From assembly GCA_964626565.1 (NCBI GenBank), contig CAZVFX010000112.1, positions 1 to 23,252 of the forward strand: a stretch of 23,252 nt of DNA, written 5' to 3'. The first letter of the stretch is position 1; the number at the start of each line of letters is the position of its first letter. A program made the position numbers and the translations under genes. The notes beneath the pieces were generated by a model, which was not told the DNA's origin, did not search any database, and worked only from the letters and a program-made list of their open reading frames with translations. The DNA is from CAZVFX01 sp964626565. GTDB lineage: Bacteria > Myxococcota_A > UBA9042 > CAIXZC01. This document shows positions 1 through 7,195 of the stretch, one piece after another.

Positions 1-59
1 AGGCTCATGTCGCCCCTGCGGGGCTGACTACGGCCGTACACCGAGTTTCTGTTCGGACC

Positions 60-2624
60 CTACTCGCACACCTTGAACAGGGTGACGGAGGAACCCGTAT
101 GGCCGGCCAAAACCAGGCTGGTGCCGTCGGGGGAGATGTCCATGCCTCGAGGGTTGAGGAAAGCCAGGTCGGGTGTTCCGGCTAGACCGCCCTGGCCGAA
201 TGCCAGCAGTGACAACTCGTTGGTCAGCGGATCCCGCGCAACCTGTGCGAGATACTTGCTGTCCACCAAATACAGCTGTCTGCCATCAGGCGAGTAGAGC
301 GCAATCTGCAAGGGACGACTGATGGCGGCGCCGTCGTACAACTGGCCTATGGTCGCCAGGTCCAGAGACTTCATGTTGCTCAGCACACCGTCGGGCTCCC
401 GGTCGAACACCACTGACGCATTGTCCCCCCCCCAATATCCGTCCTGCCCGGGAGCGCTGGTAGTGGCGAGCACCGCAAGCTGCCGTCCATCGGGCGAAAT
501 GGCAAGCCAATCGACTCGGCGGTCCGCACCGTAGAAACCTGCACCCGCCTCACCGGGGCTTGCAGGAACGGAGGTTACTACGTGGCCATCCTCATCCAGT
601 TCCAATAGCTCGAGTACTGGTGTTTCCGATTCCTCGTTGCCACCCGGCTCATCAACTCTCCCCCCAAGGTACGCAGTCAAACCATCGGGGGATACCGCTA
701 TCGCTTCCGTCTCCATCGTGTCCGGCAAAGGATATGCCTGGACGCCTGCCAACACCCCGTTTCCCACGGTCCGGTCGAACACTAACACGCTGCGACCGAA
801 GCCTGGCATCAGGCCGGCCGCGTACAGCCTCGCACCGTCGGGAGCAAGGGCAATGCTCGGGTCGTTAAGTCTCCCAGGGGGGATGTCTCCCGTGTCGAGA
901 CAATCCTCGACCTCAAGTTGCCACTTGCCTTCGGGACCCTCAGCGAAATAGGAAGCCACAATTTTTGGTTCGCAATCCTGACAATCCTGCAGAGTGTACA
1001 AAGCGTCCTTGGCCTGAGTCATGACCGGTTTGCCGTCAGTTGGCGGCCCAACCAGTGTCTCTGCCACCGATAGCTCGCCGCCGTCCCCGGTGCTCTCGAG
1101 TTGCACCATCGTCGATTCCGGTGATTCCGCTCCCCCTTTCCACGCTGACACGAGAGCACCACCATCATTGAGGGCAAAAACGTGCTTGGGCTCAAACAGA
1201 CCCTCCACCCCCTCGCCATCACCGTGACCGGCGAGGTCTGAGAGGGCCAGCGAGCCGGCGTCTCCGACTTCGAGAAATGCCACCTGCTCATCATGGGTGA
1301 CGAACCGGGTGCCTGACGAATCGACGGCGAGTTGGCCATCGCCGGGGAAGGTATTGAAGAACCAGAAGGTATCGGTCTCAGCTCCAATATTCAGGTGCGA
1401 AGCATACTCGATCTCCCCGCTGGCGGGGTCCCGATCAAGATAGAGTATGTAGTCGTCCATCATCGTCATGACCAACCCGGCGCCGTCGGCTACAATAGCG
1501 ACATCGTAGAGCACCGACCAACCTTCGAGCCCCAACTCCGGCGCTATCTGCTCAGACGAGAACACGTCGATAATTTCCAGCGCGCCGGATTCCGGATCTA
1601 CCGAAAACACGAGCACTGCCGCCATTGTCAAGAGATACGCACTCTCTCCATCCGGGGCGAAATACATGGGACCGCTCGGTTGAAGGTCCCCCACGCCCGC
1701 GACGGGCATCTCATCGACAGATTCCAAGTCGCCGGTCTGAGTGTCGAGTGAGAAGATGCGGATGCCAACGTCGCCCCAGAAGTTCTCGGGCCAAGCGTAA
1801 ACGTGCCGTCCATCAGGGGACAGGGCCGCCCGCGACCAATCCCCCAGGCCGCCGAACAAGTCCTCATCCTCCAGGGGGTAGCAGGCCAACTGCTGCACCT
1901 GCCCCGTGGCGATGTCCCTCGAGAACACCGACACCACCTCGTAATGTCGCAGGAAAAGTACCCCGTCGTCGTCACCCGACCAGATACCTTGCACGTACCC
2001 TCCGTGGACGTCACCGCAGTCAGGCTCAACAAACCAGTCAAGCTCCAAGGAGCCGTTAGAGTCGGAAGCAAAGGCGGTCAACCCTTCATTCGACCCGACC
2101 AGAACCTGGCTGCCATCCTTGCTCACCCAGATGTCCTGGGGCCAGGCCAGGGTATCCACTCCGTCGAAGCCGTCCCTAAAAGTCTGCAGGTGCTGAGCCT
2201 CACCAGTATCGGGAGACCAGTGCAGCACGGTCAGCGTGTGATCCCAGGAGGTCACGTACACAGTTTCCCCGTCAGGAGAGATGCCCACTTCGTACGGCCA
2301 GTCCATGCCGTCTATGCCTCCCTGCCCGTCGAAGATCGTGCCGACTGGTTCCAGCGGGACCGGCGTGCACATTGCGGGTAGCACTTCGGGAAGGAAGGCT
2401 GCATCGCCTGCGGCATCGTCTTCGACCAGTTCTTCTCCCGCGGGGAGGTCAGCCGGGGGAAGCTCTGCTGCCGCGTCCTTGACCTCCCCGGGGCCCACGT
2501 CACCAACGACGTCGCCGCTCGCGTCTGTAGCTGCGTTGCGCTTACTTCCGCTGCACGCACACAGGACAAAGACCAGGAAGACCACGGTGAAAGAGAGAAG
2601 GTACTTCACCCCGGGTGCTCTCAT
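60..2624 (-). CDS. Large secreted lipoprotein with YVTN/lactonase-like beta-propeller repeats
   Basis: Predicted 854-aa exported lipoprotein. Residues 1-24 form a lipoprotein signal peptide with lipobox L-C-A-C (lipidated Cys24), followed by an acidic Ala/Asp/Glu/Pro spacer to about residue 80. The rest is a run of beta-propeller blades marked by recurring S/A-P-D-G signatures followed by beta strands (for example ISPDGETVYVTSW, LSPDGRHVYAW, LAPDGARLYAAG, YSPDGRQLYLVD). There are at least eight such motifs, so probably one large or two fused propellers. Lactonase-like/YVTN propellers are usually binding or scaffold domains; no catalytic motif is evident, so no enzymatic role is claimed. The ATG start is supported by AGGAG about 8 nt upstream and by a promoter further upstream. 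It is transcribed alone, downstream of the serine operon on the same strand, with a 232-bp gap. A run of nine G on the coding strand (425-433) lies in frame near the C-terminus. Confidence 0.88.
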   Translation of the reverse strand: MRAPGVKYLLSFTVVFLVFVLCACSGSKRNAATDASGDVVGDVGPGEVKDAAAELPPADLPAGEELVEDDAAGDAAFLPEVLPAMCTPVPLEPVGTIFDGQGGIDGMDWPYEVGISPDGETVYVTSWDHTLTVLHWSPDTGEAQHLQTFRDGFDGVDTLAWPQDIWVSKDGSQVLVGSNEGLTAFASDSNGSLELDWFVEPDCGDVHGGYVQGIWSGDDDGVLFLRHYEVVSVFSRDIATGQVQQLACYPLEDEDLFGGLGDWSRAALSPDGRHVYAWPENFWGDVGIRIFSLDTQTGDLESVDEMPVAGVGDLQPSGPMYFAPDGESAYLLTMAAVLVFSVDPESGALEIIDVFSSEQIAPELGLEGWSVLYDVAIVADGAGLVMTMMDDYILYLDRDPASGEIEYASHLNIGAETDTFWFFNTFPGDGQLAVDSSGTRFVTHDEQVAFLEVGDAGSLALSDLAGHGDGEGVEGLFEPKHVFALNDGGALVSAWKGGAESPESTMVQLESTGDGGELSVAETLVGPPTDGKPVMTQAKDALYTLQDCQDCEPKIVASYFAEGPEGKWQLEVEDCLDTGDIPPGRLNDPSIALAPDGARLYAAGLMPGFGRSVLVFDRTVGNGVLAGVQAYPLPDTMETEAIAVSPDGLTAYLGGRVDEPGGNEESETPVLELLELDEDGHVVTSVPASPGEAGAGFYGADRRVDWLAISPDGRQLAVLATTSAPGQDGYWGGDNASVVFDREPDGVLSNMKSLDLATIGQLYDGAAISRPLQIALYSPDGRQLYLVDSKYLAQVARDPLTNELSLLAFGQGGLAGTPDLAFLNPRGMDISPDGTSLVLAGHTGSSVTLFKVCE

Positions 2625-2660
2625 GTTCGCGCTCCTGCTTAAGATTCATTGGCTATTGTG

Positions 2661-2690
2661 AGTATAGCTAAAATGACGGGAGGCGTTCAA
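2661..2690 (-). promoter_or_regulatory. Candidate sigma70-type promoter for the beta-propeller lipoprotein
   Basis: On the minus strand TTGAAC (2690-2685) is followed after 18 bp by TATACT (2666-2661), and the ATG lies about 37 bp downstream. This makes the propeller gene probably independent of the upstream operon. The remainder of the 2625-2856 gap shows no convincing gene and no clear intrinsic terminator. Confidence 0.5.
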
Positions 2691-2856
2691 GGACCCGCAC
2701 TTGCGAAGAGCGTGGAAGAGGCGGTGTAGGCCCCGAGGGAGAGTTTCCCAGCCATGGAAGAGGTCCCTCCATCTCCTACGGTGAGGCCAATCCAGGTGCG
2801 AAGATCGTTGCGTCGGGGATGTCGGGATGACAGTTCGGATGGAAAATGATCGGGGT

Positions 2857-3780
2857 TCAGCCGGCTTGCCAGCCGAAACGGACTTCCACCGGGACGTGGT
2901 CGGAGAGGTTGTCGCCGTCGGCGTCGATGAAGTGGTCGGGGACGGACCAGGTGAGAGGAGTAAGGGTGACACTTTCGGAACTGCGGAACAAGATGCGATC
3001 GATGCGCTCGTCGCCGCATTCCAAGTGCCGGCACGAGTCGGTCAGACCGGCTTCGTCCAGCAACTTATCGAGCACCACCATGTCCTCGGGGCGTTTGGCC
3101 TTCAAGTTGGTGTCGCCGCCAATTATTATGGCTGCTTCCGGCGTGTTAAGTTCAATATCCTCAAGTAATTGTTCAATCTGTGCCTGCCGCGCCAGGGCGT
3201 CCTCTTCAGCCCCGCCGGCATCCATGTGGAGGTTGTACACGACCACCTCGATACCGAGCGCCAAAGCTGTCGCCGAACGCGAAAACCCTTTCGATGTCAG
3301 GCAGTCACCGCCGTCGTCGAAAACGCCGTAGCACACTTCCCACGCATGCCGCTCAACGGGAAGAAAAGGGAAGATGGAAAACCGGTTCAAGCCGTCTCCC
3401 AGGTCCTTTACTGCTTCAGCCGGAATCGACTGGTGCGGCAGCGTAACTTCGGCGGCCAGCTCCTCGTGGTACGCGAAGTCCTCCTGCACCAGCACCAGGT
3501 CGTAGGCGTTGAGCAACGGCCCGACCATGGGAATGTGCTGCTCCGGATTCTCATCGGTGAATTCGTCGGGAAGGCCCGCCACATTGTAGATGAGCATCAA
3601 GAACTCACCTTCAGCCGGCTCCGGCTCCGGCGCCAGTTCGGTTGCCTCTTCTACCGATGCATCCTGCATATCCTGTGAAAGCGGCAGTTCCGACGCAACT
3701 TCCCCTACCCCTTCGGGAGTGCCGGTCGAGCCGGTGCAGCTACAAGCCAGCAGCACAACGACTGCCAGTGCCTGGCGCAC
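2857..3780 (-). CDS. Secreted endonuclease/exonuclease/phosphatase (EEP, DNase I-like) family lipoprotein
   Basis: A 307-aa protein with a short lipoprotein signal (lipobox LLAC, Cys13), an acidic spacer to about residue 58, then a complete EEP catalytic domain. Visible motifs are the metal/active-site Asn66 (NVAGLP), Glu100 (VLVQED), His185-x-Asp187 (NLHMD), Asp223-x-Asn225 (GGDTN), Asp261-Arg262 and the terminal Ser293-Asp294-His295 (SDHVP). All match the family that includes DNase I, sphingomyelinase C and inositol-phosphate phosphatases. The substrate cannot be chosen from sequence; an extracellular phosphodiesterase or nuclease is the safe reading. The start is GTG, sharing its G with the serC stop (TAGTG), so it is translated by coupling as the last gene of the DUF1015-serA-serC operon. 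An exported enzyme in a serine operon is unusual. Confidence 0.87.
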   Translation of the reverse strand: MRQALAVVVLLACSCTGSTGTPEGVGEVASELPLSQDMQDASVEEATELAPEPEPAEGEFLMLIYNVAGLPDEFTDENPEQHIPMVGPLLNAYDLVLVQEDFAYHEELAAEVTLPHQSIPAEAVKDLGDGLNRFSIFPFLPVERHAWEVCYGVFDDGGDCLTSKGFSRSATALALGIEVVVYNLHMDAGGAEEDALARQAQIEQLLEDIELNTPEAAIIIGGDTNLKAKRPEDMVVLDKLLDEAGLTDSCRHLECGDERIDRILFRSSESVTLTPLTWSVPDHFIDADGDNLSDHVPVEVRFGWQAG

Positions 3781-4865
3781 TAGCCGTGCCGGGCCATAAA
3801 CTGGCCCATGAAGTCAGCCAACGCCTTACACCCTTCCTCGGGCATGGCGTTGTAGGTCGACGCCCGACAGCCGCCGACGCTGCGATGGCCCTTGAGTCCG
3901 ATCATACCCTCGCCGAGGGCCTCCGCGATGAACAGCTTCTCCAACTCTTCGGTGGGAAGCCGCCACACGATGTTCATGAGGGAGCGGAACTCAGTGGGAA
4001 CCGGGCAACGATAGAAGCCGTTGCTCGTGTCCATGGCGCCGTATATGTGCTGAGCCTTGCGCTCATTGATCCGGGCCATGCCTTCCAGCCCGCCATTGGC
4101 CTTCAGCCACTTCATGACTTTGCCGAATGCCCAAATGGCAAATACGGGCGGCGTGTTGTAGAGCGAGTTCTTCGGCCCGTGAATCTTGTAGCTCATGTAC
4201 GCGGTGAGATCGTCGGAGCAGCTTGCCAACAGGTCGTTGCGCATAATCACCAGCGCCATCCCCGCAGGCCCCAGGTTCTTCTGGGCCCCGGCATAGATGA
4301 CACCGAACTTCTCCACCGGCAACGGCCGGCTGAGCGCGTCGCTGGACATGTCCGCGACCATGGGCATGTCGCCGACTTCCGGCCACTCGTGCCACTGCAC
4401 TCCACCGATGGTTTCGTTGGAGGTGACGTGGAGATAGGCCGAATCCGCGTTCAAGGTCAAATCGTTCTTTCCCGGCAGCCGCGTAAAGGAGTCTGCTTCG
4501 CCGTCGAACACCACGTTCACTTTGCCGAGTTTCACCGCGTCGTTGTACGCCTTCTTCGCCCACACACCGGTGAGCGTGAAGTCGCACGACTTGCCGCCGT
4601 GGAGCAGGTTCATGGGCAGCATGGTGAACTGCATGGTGGCGCCGCCCTGAAGCAGCATCACCGTGTAGTCGTCGCCGACTCCCAACAGCTCCTTGACCAG
4701 CGAGATCGCCTCGTTGTGAACCTGGTCGTACTCTTTGCTCCGGTGACTGGTTTCCACCAGGGACAGTCCCATTCCGTGGTAGTCGAGAAACTCTTCCTTC
4801 AGCTCCTCCAGAACCGCGTAGGGCAGCGTAGCCGGGCCCGCGTAAAAATTGTATTTTCTGCTCAT
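3780..4865 (-). CDS. serC: Phosphoserine aminotransferase
   Basis: A 361-aa cytoplasmic PLP enzyme converting 3-phosphohydroxypyruvate plus glutamate to O-phosphoserine plus 2-oxoglutarate, the second step of serine synthesis; SerC can also act in pyridoxal phosphate synthesis. Family features visible are the N-terminal NFYAGPATLP, the phosphate-binding GGATMQF segment, the ADMSSD Asp region and the Schiff-base Lys196 in YAGAQKNLGPAG. The length matches full-size SerC and the sequence reads through without interruption to the C-terminal arginine-containing GHRSVGGCRAS motif. The ATG overlaps the serA stop by four bases (ATGA) and is preceded by GGAGGTG, so it is translationally coupled to serA. 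Confidence 0.96.
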   Translation of the reverse strand: MSRKYNFYAGPATLPYAVLEELKEEFLDYHGMGLSLVETSHRSKEYDQVHNEAISLVKELLGVGDDYTVMLLQGGATMQFTMLPMNLLHGGKSCDFTLTGVWAKKAYNDAVKLGKVNVVFDGEADSFTRLPGKNDLTLNADSAYLHVTSNETIGGVQWHEWPEVGDMPMVADMSSDALSRPLPVEKFGVIYAGAQKNLGPAGMALVIMRNDLLASCSDDLTAYMSYKIHGPKNSLYNTPPVFAIWAFGKVMKWLKANGGLEGMARINERKAQHIYGAMDTSNGFYRCPVPTEFRSLMNIVWRLPTEELEKLFIAEALGEGMIGLKGHRSVGGCRASTYNAMPEEGCKALADFMGQFMARHG

Positions 4866-5749
4866 GTTTTCACCTCCCCCATGAACTCACCGATAATTTC
4901 CTTTACCTCGTCTCCAATACGCCCCAGGTTCTCTTTGCTGCTGGCGCCCAGGTGCGGAACCATGATCACATTTGGTGCCGACAGAATCGGATAGTCGTCA
5001 GGCGGAGGGTCGGAAGGCCACACGTCGGTGGCGTAGGTTTTTACCCGCCCGCTCACCAAAGCTGCCACCATGTCATCAGCATCTACGCACAAGCCCCGCC
5101 CTGTGTTTACCACCACTACGCCTTCTTTCATCACGTCAATAACCGACGCGTTGATCATGCCGCGGGTTTCGTCGGTAAGCGGGGTGTGCAGCGACACGTA
5201 ATCCGCACCACTGACCGCGTCTGCCAGAGTCGGCTTCATCTCGGCTACGCCGCTCGATTCCACGTACGGGTCGAAGGCTTGAACCTTCATGCCGAAAGCC
5301 GCGGCACGGACCGCCACCACCTGCGCGATGTTACCGATGCCCACAAGGCAGAGGGTCTTGCCGAAAAGCTCGGTGCGCTTGAGCTGCTTCTTCAGCCATT
5401 TCCCCTCTTTCATGCCCTCGTGCCCCGGAACGATGTTGTTGGGTGCTGCCAGCATCAGGGCAAAGGCCAACTCACCAACCGCGATGGAAGGGGCCTTGGG
5501 CGTATTGCGAACCTGGATCCCCTTTTCAGCCGCGTACGGCTTGTCGATGTTGTCGGTACCCACGCCGCCCCTGACTATCAACTTCAGGTTGGGTGCGCTG
5601 TCGATATATTCTCTCGTCGCCTTGGTCTTGGAGCGGATGAGCACAACGTCCGCCTCCGCCAGCCGCCCTTTGTCGTCGGTTACCTCGCCAAACTCAGCCA
5701 GCTTGGCCGGCAAGCCGGAATCAAACGCATCAGAAATCAAGATGAGCAT
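4862..5749 (-). CDS. serA: D-3-phosphoglycerate dehydrogenase, short form without ACT domain
   Basis: A 295-aa NAD-dependent 2-hydroxyacid dehydrogenase, first step of the phosphorylated serine pathway (3-phosphoglycerate to 3-phosphohydroxypyruvate). Seen are GGVGTDNID (about 61-69), the Rossmann glycine motif GIGNIA at 137-142 with acidic Asp160 for NAD ribose, catalytic Arg218 (NTGRG) and His266 (PHLGAS). The position usually occupied by catalytic Glu (the x-E-P motif) is Asp247 in WPSDPP. The protein ends right after the catalytic domain, so it lacks the C-terminal regulatory ACT domain of E. coli SerA and would not show serine feedback through that domain. The assignment to phosphoglycerate rather than another hydroxyacid rests on pairing with serC. 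The ATG is preceded by a GGGGGAG ribosome site; 24 bp separate it from the DUF1015 gene. Confidence 0.93.
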   Translation of the reverse strand: MLILISDAFDSGLPAKLAEFGEVTDDKGRLAEADVVLIRSKTKATREYIDSAPNLKLIVRGGVGTDNIDKPYAAEKGIQVRNTPKAPSIAVGELAFALMLAAPNNIVPGHEGMKEGKWLKKQLKRTELFGKTLCLVGIGNIAQVVAVRAAAFGMKVQAFDPYVESSGVAEMKPTLADAVSGADYVSLHTPLTDETRGMINASVIDVMKEGVVVVNTGRGLCVDADDMVAALVSGRVKTYATDVWPSDPPPDDYPILSAPNVIMVPHLGASSKENLGRIGDEVKEIIGEFMGEVKT

Positions 5750-5773
5750 GTCACTCCCCCGTGTGTGTATGGG

Positions 5774-7009
5774 TCAAAACTCCCGAACCACCATTCCCGA
5801 TCTCAGCTTGGGCTCAAACCAGGTGGATTTCGGCGGCATCACATTGCCGGTATCAGCAATCGCTATGAGCTCTCCCACCGAGGTGGGATACAGTGAAAAT
5901 GCGACTTTCATGTCGATCCCGCATCGCCGCTCCAGCTCCTTGGTGCCGCGAATGCCGCCGATGAAGTCGATGCGGGTGTCGGTGCGAGGATCTTCGATGC
6001 CCAGAATCGGCTTCAGCAGGTTCTCCTGGAGAATCGACACATCCAGACTAAGCACCGGGTCACCCTCCGGGAAGCTACCTTCCCTTGCCGTGAGGCGATA
6101 CCACCGTCCATCCAGGAACATGCCGAAGCAACGACGCCGGTCCGGAGGCCCGGAAAGGTCGCCTCCGATCTCGAAGTATTTACCCGTCAGTGAGAGGAAT
6201 TGATCCTTGCTGTGTCCGTTGAGGTCCTTCACCGCCCGGTAGTACCCCATAATCTGAAGCTGATCATCGGGAAACGCTACTCCGAGGAAGAAGTTGTAGG
6301 GCTCATTACCGACATGGGCCGGGTTCTGTGCGGCCTTGCGGTCGGCAACCCGGGTGGCGGCCGCGCTACGATGATGCCCGTCGGCGATGTAGAGTGCGTC
6401 CACCTCACCGAACAGCTTCTGAAGCCGGGCCACATCATCTTCGCCGCACATCGCCCACATGGCGTGGGCAATGCCATCGGCCGCAGTGAAATCGTACACC
6501 GGGTCGTTGGCGGCCATGTAGGAAGCGATGAACCGATCGATATCCGCCGAAGCCTTGTAGGTGAGCATCACCGGCCCGGTCTGCGCGCTGAGGTACTCCA
6601 CGTGGCGCGCCCGGTCGTCTTCCTTGTCGGGCCTGGTGAATTCATGCTTCTTGATGAGACCGTCCCGGTATTCGTCACAACTGGCGCCCAGCATCACGCC
6701 GATCTGTTTATGGCCGTCCATGATGAGTTGATAGATGTAGAAGCAGGGATTCTCGTCCCGAATGAGCGCTTCCTGCGTTTCGAGGGCCTTGAGGTTTTCG
6801 AGGCTCTTCGCATATACCGGCTCGCCATGCACGTCGACGCCGGGGTCGAGATCGATTTCGGCTTTGACCACTCTGAGGAAGCTGAGCGGATTCCCCTTGG
6901 CCATCTCCCTGGCTTCACCGGAATTCATCACGTCGTACGGTGGACTGGCAACCTGCTCTACAACTTCCGGTCGGGGTCTTAGACCTTTGAAGGGGGATAC
7001 GTTGGACAT
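5774..7009 (-). CDS. DUF1015 family protein, first gene of the serine operon
   Basis: A 411-aa cytoplasmic protein of the DUF1015 family (function not established to my knowledge). Recognisable features are the N-terminal PFKGLRP and PPYDV segments, KKHEFTRPDKEDDR in the middle and the signature DGHHR at 210-214 followed by SAAA. DGHHR resembles the nucleotide-phosphate-binding G-x-H-R motif of the ParB/sulfiredoxin fold, a fold also used by archaeal free-serine kinases; this resemblance is my inference. It leads the operon containing serA and serC, and no serB is present, so a role in phosphoserine/serine conversion is a reasonable hypothesis. The ATG at 7009 is preferred over an in-frame codon at 7033 because the sequence AGAGGTGG sits a few bases upstream and the family motif begins there. 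Confidence 0.9.
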   Translation of the reverse strand: MSNVSPFKGLRPRPEVVEQVASPPYDVMNSGEAREMAKGNPLSFLRVVKAEIDLDPGVDVHGEPVYAKSLENLKALETQEALIRDENPCFYIYQLIMDGHKQIGVMLGASCDEYRDGLIKKHEFTRPDKEDDRARHVEYLSAQTGPVMLTYKASADIDRFIASYMAANDPVYDFTAADGIAHAMWAMCGEDDVARLQKLFGEVDALYIADGHHRSAAATRVADRKAAQNPAHVGNEPYNFFLGVAFPDDQLQIMGYYRAVKDLNGHSKDQFLSLTGKYFEIGGDLSGPPDRRRCFGMFLDGRWYRLTAREGSFPEGDPVLSLDVSILQENLLKPILGIEDPRTDTRIDFIGGIRGTKELERRCGIDMKVAFSLYPTSVGELIAIADTGNVMPPKSTWFEPKLRSGMVVREF

Positions 7010-7097
7010 TGAGCCACCTCTATTCGTTTTCAAACCGTCAGATCCGGCTTATTACACAAGGAAGGTACCCATTACAAGAATTTCGTCCCGGGAATAA

Positions 7098-7103
7098 ATT
7101 ATA
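7098..7103 (-). promoter_or_regulatory. Possible -10 element for the DUF1015-serA-serC operon
   Basis: The minus strand reads a perfect TATAAT here, about 90 bp upstream of the DUF1015 ATG. No good -35 is found at 16-18 bp; the palindrome 7114-7135 covers that position, which would suit an activator-dependent or repressible promoter. A second, weaker pair nearer the gene (TTGTAA, 17 bp, TAATAA on the minus strand) is an alternative. Confidence 0.35.
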
Positions 7104-7113
7104 TCTTAAGCGT

Positions 7114-7135
7114 ACACGTGCACCGATGCACGTGT
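7114..7135. promoter_or_regulatory. Perfect 9-4-9 inverted repeat, candidate operator
   Basis: ACACGTGCA (7114-7122) and its exact reverse complement TGCACGTGT (7127-7135) are separated by CCGA. The dyad ends two bases before the -35 of the plus-strand nfeD promoter and lies upstream of the divergent minus-strand TATAAT. Its position and 22-bp size are those of a dimeric-regulator binding site. An RNA hairpin is less likely because it lies upstream of both inferred transcription starts. Confidence 0.6.
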
Positions 7136-7137
7136 GC

Positions 7138-7166
7138 TTGACTTTGCCCGTCGCTGGGTCTACAAC
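7138..7166 (+). promoter_or_regulatory. Sigma70-type promoter for the nfeD-floA-alr operon
   Basis: TTGACT (7138-7143), 17 bp, TACAAC (7161-7166), then the ribosome site AAGGAGG (7184-7190) and ATG at 7196. This is the best-placed promoter for the plus-strand operon. Confidence 0.6.
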
Positions 7167-7195
7167 TCTGGTTGCCGATCCGGAAGGAGGAAACC

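Noticed and set aside
12..24. Intrinsic terminator for the propeller gene (GCCCC-TGC-GGGGC)
   Set aside because: A 5-bp GC hairpin is present about 36 bp past the stop on the minus strand, but there is no U tract, so I do not call it a terminator.
2646..2856. Possible remnant gene on the minus strand (end reading MAGKLSLGAYTASSTLFA)
   Set aside because: It overlaps the EEP gene out of frame, has no ribosome site and no recognisable family; likely chance.
3642..4994. Long plus-strand ORF antisense to serC (450 codons)
   Set aside because: A shadow of the high-GC serC/serA coding frame; composition rich in His/Arg/Val without motifs, while serC is unmistakable on the other strand.
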